DNA from: Acheta domesticus
Lineage: Eukaryota > Arthropoda > Insecta > Orthoptera > Gryllidae
Assembly (NCBI GenBank): GCA_031308135.1
Contig: JAHLJT010003656.1
Span: 48,334,335-48,398,334 of the forward strand
DNA length: 64,000 bases
Reading direction: 5' to 3'
Of the stretch, positions 24,191 through 36,204 are shown piece after piece. The position numbers and the translations under genes were made by a program. A model generated the notes under the pieces. It ran no database searches and was not told the origin of the DNA. It was given only the letters and a program-made list of their open reading frames with translations. Numbering within the stretch: the stretch's first letter is position 1; every line of letters starts with the position of its first letter.

Positions 24191-25208
24191 TGAAGGATAC
24201 GAAAGTTCCGAAAGTTCTTTCCTATGTATCTCGTTGCAACCACGAGTCCCGCTTGCAAGGTTTCATTCCCGTTGCCCAGATGTAAAAATATGTTAACTTC
24301 AGAGTTAATCGTTGCCATTATATTCCCGCGCGAGATGGCATTTGAGGGGGCAGTAGATCCACTCGGAATTACAATGGCGGCTGCTGAAAGAATAGGGCGA
24401 GGATATTGTGACGTTGGGAGCAGTAAACCTGCTCCACTGATGGGGGCGATAACAAAGAAGAAAATTGAAGGAACTGAAAATGCTCAATCGATGGAAACTG
24501 CGTTGTGGCGCTGGTAGGATGATGAAAGGAGTGGACGTTATCTTTGCCAACACGCGTTTACATTGCCTATAAACGCCTTTAGATTGCCTTGTTATTGCTG
24601 TCAGTAAATGAAAATGTATGTAGTAGAACAAACATTTGTTGAAACACATGACTGGTCGAATACATACACCCCATTAGAGATACTACCAGTAGAAAGAGAG
24701 ATAGTTTTGAAGAGAAGATGATTCTGGCTAGATCAGTATGTTGATGCACAAAATGTTCGAATTTGATAGTTGTGTAAGGATTATACAGAACAGAAATAGG
24801 TTTATGAAGATGAGAGATTCTTCATAGAAACCTTTCTTTCACTTCATAAGTTTCTTTTCAGGTATACGCAGTTATTTGAAGGTCGTCACTTGGGCACTTT
24901 ATAAAGCAATTTCGACTTCCATATTCCTAATAATCCTTAGTCATTCTGTATGTTATCCTCAAGTTTTGAAAAAGAAGAGTAATCATTCTTTCTTCCTTCC
25001 GAGTATTCTGCACCTTTGAAAAGTTTTGTGATCGGTTCGAGTCTGCACATGTTCAGAGGAAAGTTTTATGAGGTAAGTATTGCTGCAATGAAGGAAGTTT
25101 GCAAATATGTGAGTCGCGATGGAAAAAACTACGGAGTACTGAAGGAAATGAGAAGTTTACTGTGTCATTGGGTATTTTTAATAATAATAGTGACTTTATT
25201 TATGTGTT
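24191..25208. other. Non-coding; short CpG patch with ATGGCGGC
   Basis: A GC-richer patch at about 24320-24420 contains TTACAATGGCGGCTGCTG, a YY1/Pho-like core, and no recognisable exon. The rest is AT-rich with nothing supportable. Confidence 0.3.
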
Positions 25209-25250
25209 GAGACTCGGGCCATCAGGCCCGCTCTTCCGCCTAACCACGTA
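25209..25250 (+). repeat. Short interspersed repeat tag, copy 1
   Basis: GAGACTCGGGCCATCAGGCC followed by CGCTCTTCCG and a CCACG block is shared, in the same orientation, with 62484-62525. It includes the hairpin CGGGCC-ATCA-GGCCCG. It is probably the conserved end of an unidentified interspersed repeat. Confidence 0.7.
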
Positions 25251-25549
25251 ATACATAAATATATAGATACAGATTGAACAGTAAATTTAGTAAATTAAAT
25301 AAAATACAACTTAGATATGTCTTGCAAGTTTTTTGTGAGCAATATTGTGTTAGCGAATGAATAAGGAAGGGTAGGAGCGAGCAGGGAATTTGTGTGGGCG
25401 AGAGAGCAGGTGAACAGTCAAAGCTATTGGTGGACGTGTCAGCAAGTGGATAGTGGATAGCGGGTGATTGGTCGGAAAGGTGCAAAGGGATTGGGAGGAG
25501 GGCAGGAGGGACTGCTTGCAAGAAGGAAGAGTTGCATATGGAAGGTAAG

Positions 25550-26200
25550 GTTGGCAAGTGGAAGGGTTATCAAGTGGAAGAGGTTGCAAAAAATGCTTGC
25601 ATGTGGCCGAGCTTGCAAGTGAAGGAGGTTGCATGTGGGTTTGGGGCTTGCGGGTGGGAGTGCTTCCACGTGGATGGGGGTTTCAAGTAGGAGGGATTGC
25701 ATGTGGAAGGCTTTCCACGTGGAGGGGGTTTGCAAGTGCGAGGGCTTCCATGTGGAGGGGGTTGCAAGTGAGGTGGGACATGCAAGTGAGGGTGGGTAGG
25801 AGGCGGGCAAACGAGATCCCGGACAAACCGGCGAGTGGGCCAGGGAGAGAGGAGGGTGGACAAGATGAATGTCGTGCAGACGGGATGGGGACGGATTTCC
25901 ACGTGGACAGGGGTCGCAAGTGGGAGGGCTTACATGTAGGAAGGTTTCCACAGGGAGGGGGATTGCAAGTGAGGTGGGACTTGCAAGTGAGGGTGGGCAG
26001 GTGGGAGGCGGGCAAGCGGGAGCCCGGGCAAACCGGCGAGTGGGCACGGGGGAGAGGCGGGTGGACGAGTGGAATGGCATGCAGGCGGGCTACCACGTGC
26101 ACGGGGATTGCAAGTGAGAAGGCTTCCACGTGGAGGGGGGTTGCATGAGAGGGTGGGTGGTTGGGTGGCGGGCAAGCGCGAACCCGCACAACCCGGCGAA
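25550..26200. repeat. Irregular minisatellite rich in CCACGTGG and TTGCAAGTG
   Basis: TTCCACGTGGA, GGAGGGCTT and TTGCAAGTG motifs alternate every ~20-25 bp. A larger block (GGCGGGCAA, CCGGCGAGTGGG, GGAGAGGCGGGTGGACGA) recurs near 25800, 25995 and 26165, giving a ~200-bp higher-order period. Both strands have long stop-free frames of low complexity, which I do not call genes. The CACGTG palindrome is the canonical E-box core. Confidence 0.8.
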
Positions 26201-26530
26201 GGGGCAAGGGGGAGAGGCGGGTGGACGACTCGAATGACGTGTGGACGGGCAGGGAGCGAGGGGGGGGGCGGGCGGGCGGGCGGGCGGGCCGTGCGCGCGG
26301 GGGCCATTTCCCGCGCCGCGCGCAGTTTCCTGCCGCCCTGAAAGCTCTGCGTTTCCACGTGGGAAGGCCCTGACGGCGCCCGGCGCGCCCCTAAATCACT
26401 CTCCTATCTGCCCCCCCTCGCCCCGTCCCCGCACTGCCACGGCCATGCCACGGCCCGGCCCCGCCCCCGCCGCCCGCTGGGCGCGCCAGCCGGTGGAATC
26501 CGTCGTTAACGCGTTGTGCCAGCGTCCTCT
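26201..26530. promoter_or_regulatory. GC-rich island with (GGGC)n run
   Basis: GGCGGGCGGGCGGGCGGGC at about 26266-26289, then CpG-rich sequence to 26500. No exon seen. Regulatory role is a guess from composition. Confidence 0.25.
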
Positions 26531-26617
26531 TCTCCACACTGCCTCTGTACAGAACGTTCATTAGCTTTGAAGGCTTCACCAAATTTACTTCTCCTGTGAT
26601 ATTTCTTTAATTTAAAA

Positions 26618-27056
26618 CCAGGAAAACCCGGCAGACGTTGTTTTACCCTTCATCTCCTTATTTCCCCCTCCCATCACCCTTTCTCACTGTCTCTCCGTCC
26701 CTCCCAGCCCCACTCTGTCCTTATTTGTCTCTGTGTGTCTCTGTCTCTACCTCTCTCTGTCCCTCTCATTCACATTTACTTGCAGATTATGCACGTTTCT
26801 GAGCAGGAGAGGTAATATTGGGAAGTGTCGTACCATCAAAAATATAATAGAATATTCAGGAAGAGTTCATTCTGTAGATTACGGTGTGAGAAACGTTTCT
26901 TTGAGGCTTTCGGTGTCAAAATTTTAGTTTTTAAGTCTCTAGAACGTCTCGTTTAGGAGTTATTTAACGATATAGATTCAAAATGCTGCCGAGGGTGTTG
27001 CTGATTGCATTTGATGTAAATATGTAGTGGATATGTAGTGAATATGTAGTGGAGTT
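26618..27056 (+). repeat. Interspersed repeat family B, copy
   Basis: CCAGGAAAACCCGGCAGACG start, pyrimidine-rich head, CATTCACATTTACTTGCAG, GAGCAGGAGAGGTAATATTG, ACGGTGTGAGAAACGTTTC, TTCAAAATGCTGCCGAG, ending in GTAGTGGAGTTACA. This is the cleanest copy for defining the consensus. Confidence 0.9.
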
Positions 27057-27174
27057 ACAACAGAATTAACAACATAAACCTTCCAGGTGAAAAAAACACA
27101 TAGAAAATCCAACTTTCATAGACATCTGTCTAACGGTATTAGAGTTTTGCTCTCGTATACATAACAACATTGTG

Positions 27175-27177
<3 letters not shown>

Positions 27178-27241
<64 letters not shown>
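27178..27241. repeat. (AT)n microsatellite
   Basis: Uninterrupted AT run of about 64 bp. Confidence 0.95.
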
Positions 27242-27245
<4 letters not shown>

Positions 27246-27248
27246 GTA

Positions 27249-27540
27249 AATGAGGTTGGGTGGCCGAAAATCCATGCATCTGATCATCCCTTCTGATTTC
27301 TTATTTGTATTTAAGAGCAAGTGTTGTGGAAGGAGAGAAAGTTACTAGAAAACACAAATAAAATTTTCCTCACACTGCCTCTGTACGGAACGTTCATTAG
27401 CTTTGAAGGCTTTACCAAATTTTCTTCTCTTGTGAAAAGCTTGTATTGAAAATAAAGTAATTGTGATTGGGTGGCCGAAAATCCATGCATCTGATACCTC
27501 CTTTTTTGTATTTAAGAGCAAGTGTTGTTGGAAGGAAAGT
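27249..27540 (+). repeat. Local duplication around family B copy
   Basis: GGGTGGCCGAAAATCCATGC with the following ATTTAAGAGCAAGTGTTG occurs at about 27258-27333 and again at 27471-27533. The block CTGCCTCTGTAC, GAACGTTCATTAGCTTTGAA occurs at about 26540 and 27375. The duplications bracket the family B copy and the AT run. Confidence 0.75.
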
Positions 27541-27879
27541 CAGAAAAAAATCCATTTTTTCAGTGTCAAATGCAGCTTTTAGGTTAAACAGAAACTTTAC
27601 TTTAACCTTAAACAAAATATTTACAACTTTAATTATTGTTTCAAACCTTGAGGCCTATCCCAGGAACACATGAGGCTCTCCACCCGCAATGTACTGGTTC
27701 ATTTTATTTTAGCGATATTGAAACTTTTTAAAAAATTTATTCATATAATGTCGCTTTAAAAACATCTGTGGTCATTAGCGATCTCTCTTGATTTATATTA
27801 GAGATCCTTTTTTTAAAATTTAGAGTAAACAGAAGAGTAACAATAAACTGGAATAAGTACAATAAAATTTGCAATTATT

Positions 27880-28130
27880 CGTAACATATTATGTAAACCA
27901 GCCAAATTGAGATAAGTTAAAATTGTTTTGAAACCTACTATTGAATTCAACATTTCATAAATGCCGTTCTTGATGCTAAGAGAGATTCGTAGATTTTGGA
28001 GACTGAAACACTCGAGGAGAATGTGAGTCGTTGATAATATTCCTCCACATTTTGGACAGGCGGCAGGGTCGTTTTTTTTATTAGATGAGAGTGGGTCCGA
28101 GAAGAATGGCCAATTCTCAATCTTGTAATA
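27880..28130 (-). pseudogene. LINE ORF2 3' fragment with Cys/His knuckle
   Basis: On the minus strand the sequence reads DPAACPKCGGILSTTHILLE, then CFSLQNLRISLSIKNGIY. The CPxCG...THxLxEC pattern is the zinc-knuckle-like C-terminal tail seen in I/Jockey/R1-type non-LTR elements. The palm domain is not present and the frame decays on both sides. It is an old 5'-truncated insertion. Confidence 0.75.
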
Positions 28131-30363
28131 ATAATTTGTTCTTTTCTTCTTAATTTAATTCTTAATTGAAACTTTTATTTCTCCTAGGTATACGAGAATA
28201 TTAAATAAACGAATATGTGCATGTGGTTCCGTTAAAGAAGTCCAGTAATACTTATATTACGTTAAAAAATATCCCAACTTAAGATATTTGTGTTTCCTGC
28301 GTCTCCATGATCGTGAAATGTTTTTTCTAGAAGATGAAGGAAAATTGAACTATACCTTCATTAACTGATAACAATGTAGGCAACCAACTAAGGTGTGAAA
28401 AGTCAAACATAAATATTTTTTAATTAATTGAAAAAAAAGGAGAAACAAATAGCTTATTAAGTGAATTATACTGAATGATAGTCAAATAATAAAGTTATAT
28501 TTATTTCATATTTTTGCTACTTTTTCTAAAAGCATGTTCCCTTCAAGACCGGCTCCGCTGCAACGTGTCGCCCCATCAAAGTGGCTCGTGAAACCATTTG
28601 GGTTGTTCGGACTTGGTTAAAAAATATAACAATGGCTTCAAAACTTATTTATTTTATAGTGTATCACTTTTTACTAATTTATTTTCCAACTCATTTAAAA
28701 AAAATTATGATACAAACGGGCAAGTTCTCTCAAACTACATAATTCTTTACTAGCACTAGTTTTTATTTCTTGCAATTTTTACTCTTCTAAATTTGATTGA
28801 TTATTTCCGAGCACGTCAGCTGCTAAGGTTCTTTGTCCCGTAAGAGTAGTGCATTTTTTATCGCGGGGGTGACAGTGATCAGCGTCGCCGATGTATACAT
28901 ACGCTTGCGGGGTTCTCCCCAACCAGGTATCTCCCCGAACTGAGGCATCACCCCAGTCGGAACAAGCTCTAGGCTACCGACTGGTCTTGAAATGTGCGAT
29001 GTCCGTACGGTAATGTAGTGCATGTAACTGTAAACGTGTGTAAATACGGGATGAGGAAATGACTAGGAAGAGAGGAAAAATTGCGCTCGGCCAGTGGCCC
29101 ATTAGTTAGGGTATATCTCCGGCATTCGCTTGTTGTTGATCGGAGAAACTACTGATCAGAGCAGCCACTCGCAAGAATTCTCTCCAGGCAGCAGCTAAAT
29201 TTGACCTAGCTATCTAGCTGAAGTTTAAAACCCTACAACCATCAGGATTGGAACCCTACGATCTCACGAAAGGCACTGCACGTTGATGCCCTGAACCGTG
29301 TAAGCCGGTGCTCTCACGAAGTTGACAGATATGAAATTGACAAAATTAAATCATATTTATGAAAGTCACTCTTATTTGTAATACGAATTTGTTACTGATC
29401 CAAAATTTGTATTGCTTCGGGTTTTCTGGTCTGGTCTACTAAACTGTTGACTGGAAGTACCCCCCAGTAATGTGTCTAGGCACGATTCGCTAAAGGCAAT
29501 GAAAACAATTCCTCTAACAATTGTAAATTTGCTCGGCGCGAATTCCTGGAATTGGGCATTCTAACGAGGCGCTTATTCAAAGAGCTTTGAATCGGACGTC
29601 ACCACCGCCTCGCCGGCTCGCATGCACTCGCACACGCACGCACACACGCACACACATACTCATACATACACACAGTCGTTAGCAGATCCTCTTTCGCGCG
29701 CAAAATCCCTTTGTTTACGAGGGTAAATATTAATAATACTGCGTGAATTGTACTCGACCTATTGTGAAAACTCGTACGTTTAATTCAAATATACGTTTCC
29801 CCTAGTCGGTACGGGAAAAAATGTCATGTTAGTGGAATTGTGTATTGTGATGAATTAGTTGTACGCAAACTAAAGGCTGGGTAAATGCAACAGTATAGTT
29901 CGTGCTAAAATTTTTCGAGTTTCAAGTAATATGCAGACAAATCAAATACTACAACAATAAGTCGAAACTCTGTCTTATGAATAGCTCGAAATTCTGTTTT
30001 ATGTTGTTCTTGGCAAGGTATATGTAAGAAGGTCTTGTTTTTCAGTTGCTTGTTTTTCGTATTTCTCATTTTGTGTGTTTTATGACCCGAAGCTTTAGTT
30101 TATCAAATAGTAACGGAAGGAATTTATCACAGATGCATTCGTTTGGTGACACGCCCACATAATGGAACCACCTTCTCTCAAGATATTCACAGAAACTCTT
30201 CTTTCAGCTGACGAGGAGTTGGCATTGATGACATCACATTCGGTTCCGTTTCGGGCAACCACTTCACTGTTAAGAGTTTTTGGCTGCTCCTGTTGACCGG
30301 ATCGACGTGAAGATTGGGCTACATCAGCACTCACATCTTCAGCTGTCAATTCATCACTCGAAC
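28131..30363. other. Mixed non-coding DNA with decayed SINE-like pieces
   Basis: CTGCTAAGGTTCTTTGTCCCG at 28820 resembles CTGCTAAGGTTATTGGTCCCG at 40420, marking a shared repeat. On the minus strand at about 29230-29320, a GGTTCAGGGCATCAACG segment and GGGTTCCAATCCTG look like degenerate A and B boxes of a tRNA-derived SINE. A CA-rich microsatellite lies at 29625-29670. No exon recognised. Confidence 0.45.
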
Positions 30364-30429
30364 TTCATTCTCACTATTCCATGGCTTCATTCTCACTATT
30401 CCATGGCTTCATTCTCACTTTTCCATGGC
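30364..30429 (+). repeat. 22-bp tandem repeat, three copies
   Basis: TTCATTCTCACTATTCCATG plus GC, starting at 30364, 30386 and 30408; the third copy differs by one base. Confidence 0.95.
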
Positions 30430-30984
30430 ACAAACTCTTCTTCTAAAAAGGTTATAATAACTTCCTGACTCAAAATTCGAATTTTCTAGTATACGGGACT
30501 TGTTAACAGAGAGACCAATTGAACCTGACATTGTAATCACACACGCATCAACAAACTGATAGGTAAGCTGAGAAATATTTTTAGTAATTAAAACTTACGC
30601 TCGTGTAAGGGTGAAATTGTCAAATCAAGCAAGAACAACAGTTATCGCCTCCATAATCAGTGTAAACTGCGCAATAAGGATTGCATCATTCCTTTTATAA
30701 ATTATTTCTTCTTCTTTTAAAGCCATCCACTGATTAGTGCATAGACTAGTATCCAGAAGCCCTTAGCGACTTCTTGTGAGACTTTTCTTGAGCTAGGGTA
30801 CCTAGGGCAGTTTGCCATTGCTTTCCGTAGGGGCGCTAGTGCGCCACTTTTGACGTTTGATATGAATACCAGATAGCGCAGGCCTAGACAATGCCCGCAA
30901 TCTTATCCAGTGGTTCAAATCAAAACTCTGATTTGTACTAAATTGCTAGAAGATTTAATTTGGCCAGGATCGACCAAGTCCCTT

Positions 30985-31115
30985 TCCTGGGATCTGTTTT
31001 ACATGCCGACAAGCGTTCGCATGTATGCCGTTGATTTTTGGCATCCATTTGAACACGCGAACTTGGGATCAGTATTCCGGCATGATAACCACTATACCAT
31101 CAAATCCAATCTTTT
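30985..31115 (-). mobile_element. tRNA-derived SINE-like head
   Basis: On the minus strand GATGGTATAGTGGTTATCAT resembles a tRNA D-arm/A box (TATAGTGGTTA), and about 30 nt later AAGTTCGCGTGTTCAAATGG resembles the T-arm/B box. Acceptor-stem pairing is not convincing, so I call it a SINE or tRNA relic rather than a tRNA gene. Confidence 0.45.
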
Positions 31116-31203
31116 ATAGATTGCAATTTATAAATATTCCATTTTATAAATTGTGAACAATACTAGTGCCTAAACTATTTGTAAAATGATTTTTCACAAC
31201 GAA

Positions 31204-31980
31204 TATTTCCCAATCGATCTGGTCCAACTTGAAATTCTAGGATTTTGAAGAACAATTTTTAAAATTTTGGAGGTACTATTCATGACGCCTCTGGGACATT
31301 AAAACGATTTCTCAGAAGTAGCTTAAATTTAAAAAAAAATCTAGTAAGAATTGAGTGAAAACATTTATAAAGATGGCATATGTTTAATTTTTACCCGTGA
31401 ATTTTCGAAAATTACAAAACGTAACATTTTTTGGCATCTTAATACAACTACAATAAGATAGCAATTTTTGCTTCAAATAAAATCTCCATAATTACTTCTT
31501 TCATTAACATCATGCACATCTTTTGAAAATTTTAATATATTTTAATCAATTGTGTGTGAAATAAGGGCAATTAAAAAATTAAAATGAAAAAAGACTACAA
31601 ATTCCTCCTTTAAATTTTTTATGGATAATCCCATATACGCTGTAACAGAAGTTATAAACGTCATTTTGCGGTATTTTGTTTTTTCAAAAAAATACTCAAA
31701 TTAATTTATTAATGTATTCGAAGTTTCTCGAAAACCCAAAGATTTGAATGAAAAAGCGTCAAAATGTGTATTTTCAGAACCGCTCAAATGACGATTTTTT
31801 TAAAGACTGTTTCAAATTCTTCTATTTGGGGTCCGAAAAACTGAGAAAACGTAAAGAAATGACAGTTCGGCACCAACAGATGGTAGCTGAAGAGACGGTG
31901 GTGCAAAACCGAAAAGATATTCTAGACTGAAGAATAAAAGTAACTAGAATGTGAAAGTGTGTGCCATTCTGTAGTCCACT
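31204..31980 (-). repeat. Repeat family A, minus-strand truncated copy
   Basis: At its right edge GTGTGCCATTCTGTAGTCCAC is the reverse complement of the family A start (GTGGTGCTACAGAATGGCAC). At its left, CGATCTGGTCCA..ATTTTGAAGAACAATTTTT..GGAGGTACTATTCATG matches the reverse complement of the 18740-18845 segment of copy 1. The outer 3' terminus is missing. Confidence 0.6.
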
Positions 31981-32402
31981 TTAGTTTATCTGTCATCTTT
32001 TGAAAATCATCAAAGAAAATAAATTCGAACAGTTCTTCAAGTTAATTCTTTCGATGTTATTTCAAAATTTCACTCTCATAATCTAGTTTATTAGCAATGG
32101 TGCCTTATACTAGTTTGTCTTATATATGTATTATTTGGTTGAAAACCTCGTCATTCTTTATGAAATATGTCGTTTTTCAAATTCAGTCACTTTTGTTTTT
32201 GTAAATGAAGCACTCGCATTTAAATGTCAATGCTCATAAAACCGCGGACTGCTACCATGTTAAATAAATCAGAAGTTTTTTAACTTCACTTAAAACATTG
32301 GTTTATTCATTTACGCTTTTTACAGTTTAAGCCATAAAACATTTGCAATAAACCCATTGCTATCATAACAAAAGTACATTTTAAAGTAAGAATCAAAATC
32401 TA

Positions 32403-32620
32403 CATGTCGGCCCCGTTGCTGAAATTGCTAAAGCAGTAGTGCCGTAGTGAACTTGGACCGTGGAGTCGCGAGTTCGATTCTCGCCTCGGCCATGGTTGTA
32501 TGCGTTCGTCCTTACACCCCCTATCATCACCATATCGTTTCATCTTCATACCATTACGTTAAATCCAATAGTGATCGCTGGTGACCTAGTAGTTGATGCC
32601 TTAAATAATGAGTATGTGAC
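32403..32620 (+). mobile_element. tRNA-derived SINE, family 1
   Basis: CGGCCCCGTTGCTGAAATTG leads into CTAAAGCAGTAGTGCCGTAG and the B box GAGTTCGATTCTCGCC. The body is ATGGTTGTATGCGTTCGTCC, CCTATCATCACCATAT and CGTTAAATCCAATAGTG. It ends near TTAAATAA repeats. A second copy on the minus strand lies at 39958-40161, next to the first dpr-like exon. No coding capacity. Confidence 0.85.
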
Positions 32621-33625
32621 CTTAAATAACAAAAAAGAAATGTGCCTATTTCTAACAAATCGGAGACCGTTATTCTTCCAGGATAGTGCACTGAATATAA
32701 ATTTTTGTATAGGGGTGTTTATGGTGTAGCCTGGTACAGACGGACAGATTAGACTATTGTGCTAATAATAGTGTGGCGTCATACGGGTGTAATCAAAACA
32801 CAGACAAGAATGGGTTGTAAGAACAGCGAGTTTGTTCATAAACTAGACCGTAGTCACAAATAACAAATTTCACTGCTTACAATTAACTAAATAGATCACA
32901 CTACTAGGAGAGATTTTAATCGAACGGCTACCTCACCGCTCTACATCTGAGACCTAATGCATGTCTCGCTCGTCACGACAATGAATTGCCGGCCCCTTGC
33001 CTACGTGCGCCACTCGCACAAACTTTCGCACAACCGCACGCTGCTGAGAAACAAGAAGACATTGTTCTATTGCCGTTATATAGGCCATTCCGCGCTACCC
33101 GCCGCCCCCATTGCCTCCGTCGTACCACGCCGTATCCGCGCTAGGCAGAAATTCCCAATGCGTCATCTTCTGCGCCCTTTGTTTAACATCGCAAGTAGTC
33201 ACCGTTTCAGCGCGCCACAACGCTACAATAGTTTGGATGAGATGTTCAGCAGGGTATCGAGTGTATCTTCGATTGTACGGGAGATTATGTGGATTAGTGA
33301 CTGACATGTCATTGTACGGGAGAGGATGCGGAGTGGAATTCGGAGGTTAGTTAGTTGGCCATTCTCAATTCATCAAATATGTAGTTGACAATGTCTGTCA
33401 CACTAACTACTATAAAGACAAATTTGACAGAGCGTCAGTCAAATTTGTGTGTTTTGACAGAGTGTCAGTCAAAAATGTGAAAAGATCATCTCATGGGCAA
33501 TTCTTCAGTGTAGATTCTTTCGTTTAACGACCAAGTTTTTCGAACAGGAGGTGCAAACGAGAAAACTTCAGATTTCCATAATTATTCCAAGTAACCCAGA
33601 GTAATATTCATATTCAACTACAAGC
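32621..33625. other. Non-coding; short direct repeat of 30 bp
   Basis: TTGACAGAGNGTCAGTCAAA occurs twice near 33420-33470. No gene recognised. Confidence 0.4.
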
Positions 33626-33933
33626 TACGTAGATCATTCCGAAAGTAATGCCTCAAGTAATGCCTATTTATTTGTATGACAACTACAGTAAATAAAAAAA
33701 TACAATGTGTTAAATAAAAAAACTTAATACAATGTGTTAGAACAGAGTTTTTGGAACACGGAACTATTTTTTAATATAGTTCCCCTTTGTTTCTACACAT
33801 TTTATTAACCGATGAATAAGAGCCTGCATGTCACGCTGGTAAAAGTCTGTATCAGATGAGTTGACCTGTACGGGGAATTCTTATGGTGTCATTCGATGGG
33901 TTGTCGTTTCATTTATGGCTCATAATGGTGACA

Positions 33934-34432
33934 TCATGTCTCGTAATCAGTGATTATTCGATCCAGAAAACCGCCACCTTCAGCTTCATATTGGGTCGAA
34001 ACCTTCTCAAAACGTTCCTTTCGGTGGTGTTGGTGTTCCTGTGTGAGTGATCGCGGGACACACGTTTGACACAATTTTCGGTAACTCAATTTACTCAGCG
34101 TTACCTCTAACGCATTGCAGATAATGTCCAGCGTCATACGCAGTTACCCAGCACCATATGCCTCATGCACCATGAACCTATTCACGCCGAAGAACTGAAC
34201 GAGGCGCTCCATCATTCCGTGGTGTGCCAGCTGTGCGTGGATGACAGCAACGTGGTTTGTCATTCACATCCCTGTCACTACCGCTGAAGCGCAAACCCCA
34301 TCGTCGCCACACTGTATCCTTCCCGTAAAAGTTCAGCAGGAGACTGGTGATGTCGATGCGTGCAATTTCCTCGGAAGTGAGAAATTCAGTCACACATTTC
34401 TGCTTTTGGCGCGCGTTCCGGCTAGACTCCAT
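33934..34432 (-). pseudogene. Decayed mariner transposase
   Basis: Two minus-strand frames remain. The first (34432-34178) starts MESSRNARQKQKCVTEFL and has an IARIDITSLLLNFYGKDTVW helix-turn-helix-like segment typical of mariner N termini. The second (34137-33934) follows in another frame. Together they are far shorter than the ~340 residues of an intact mariner transposase. The catalytic DD34D region cannot be identified, so the element is non-autonomous. Confidence 0.7.
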
Positions 34433-34556
34433 TTTAGCGTTCTGTAACTATACATCTATCTGACAAACAGCAACGAAATTAAACGAACTTTAACGAGAGA
34501 GTTCATATTTCGCTATGGCACCACTCAAATTCGTTTTTGAGATCATACGCCTACGT

Positions 34557-36168
34557 AAAACTAGTGGTGCTACAGAATGGCACAGACTTTCCCGTATTAG
34601 TTTTCTATTTCCTTGGGTCTTCGCTAGCTATTCGGAATTGCCACAAACTCTTTCTTGCCAGCTGTCATCTATCACATTTTTTTGTCATTTTCTTAATTTT
34701 TCGATTTACTATTGGCAGAACGGAAACATTAATTTTAGAATATTAAAGAACTCAAAAACCTAGTCATGAATGGCAATTTTCTTTTAAGAATTATGCGCCT
34801 TTTAAGAGAAAATGGCGTTTTAGCGCTACTAAAAATGCGAAATTTGAAGCTCATTTTCACAGAAAATGATTGAGTTTTCAAAATAGTTTTTTTGAAGTTA
34901 TTTGAAGCACTTACACTCACAAATATAATAATATTCACAAATTGCTGGTAATGTGCATATTAAAGATGTGAGAGATCTTTAAAAAAAATTACAATTATGT
35001 AATTTTTGAAAAAACACAAAAGTAACTCAAAATAAACTTTACGCTATACTAAAGAGTGTATTTAGCACTATCCGTTACAATAGTTTCAAGAAAAAAATTG
35101 CAGCCAAATACGAGAAAATGGCGTTTGAGCATTTCTGAAAATGCCGAAATTTGAGCTACTTGTCACAGAAAACGGTAGTGTTTTCGAGAATCTTTACTTG
35201 ACAGTATTTAAAGCATATATACTCGTAAATATAACAATGTGAAAAAATCGCCGATAATGTAAATATTAACGACGTGAGAGACAAATAAACAAATTTACAT
35301 TTTTGTAATTTTTGAAAAAAACCGACCGATAGACCAAAATGGCTTTTATGTCATTGTTCGAGTACATTTACCACTATCTCTACCAAAAGTTTGAAGAAAA
35401 AATTTGGAGCCTTTTTTGAGAAAATCTTGTTTTTGTAATTTCTTAATGTTGCACATATTGCACGCAATATTGCACGAAAACTACCAAAATTTTGATAAAC
35501 TTTTACATGGCCTTTATTAAAGAACTCAATATGCAGAACAAATTTTATTTGAAGTAAAAGTCTCTATCTTCAATTTTGTAGCTGGAGAAAGACGCCGAAA
35601 AAAATTCAAATTTTCACAATTTTTGAAAATTCAGAGCTGTACGTGAAAATCGGACCTATGCCATGTTAAAAAGTGTATTTTACTCTATTCATACAAGAAA
35701 TTTAAAGAAAAAATTTGGAGCCGTTTTTGAGAAAATTTTGAAAATCCCCGGGTGGCTTCAAATAAAGTACCCCCAAATTTTTGAAGAATATTTTTCAAAA
35801 TCTCAAAGCTTTGACTAGAATCAGATCGACCGGGGAATATCCATTTTGGAAGAAATCGTACGTATGGCTTAGGCGCTAGCAGTGTTCACAGACGGACAGG
35901 CAGACGGACGGACGGACAGACAGACGGACGTTTTCCTTTCAATTGGGTTTTCGGTATCAAGGACCTAGAAAACAGGGTTTGTGGCTACACCACGTGTTAG
36001 GGGATTTTTTTTCTTAATTTAGAAACTGGTTTTTTCCACTTATTCGTTTTCACGGCCCGGCAATTAATTTTTATCCGCCGAAAATTGGCCATTTTTTCGC
36101 GCAGCATTACATAACTTTCCCTATATTACGTATATCACTCCGTGCATACGTACGTGTACGGGAAAGTA
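34557..36168 (+). repeat. Repeat family A, full-length copy 2 (inside mariner)
   Basis: Nearly collinear and highly similar to 17553-19172, from AAACTAGTGGTGCTACAGAA to the TACGGGAAAGTAAAA end, including the GACGGACGGACAGACAGACG run at about 35905. A few short indels separate the two copies. Its position inside a mariner gives clean outer limits for the family. Confidence 0.9.
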
Positions 36169-36204
36169 AAAATGGGAGGCATTACTTTCGGAACGACCCT
36201 CGTA

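Larger units (their letters stand above)
33626..36204 (-). mobile_element. Mariner-type transposon, split by a family A insertion
   Basis: The left end TACGTAGATCATTCCGAAAG continuing TAATGCCTC (33626 on) and the right end (36174-36204, GGAGGCATTACTTTCGGAAC then GACCCTCGTA) form inverted termini. TA is present at both outer edges, as expected for Tc1/mariner elements. The decayed transposase lies on the minus strand at 33934-34432. A complete family A copy sits between the coding part and the right terminus, so it inserted later. Confidence 0.8.

Noticed and set aside
32403..32500. Functional tRNA gene
   Set aside because: The B box is good, but the cloverleaf and acceptor stem do not form convincingly, and a second copy with the same extended body at 39958-40161 marks it as a SINE.
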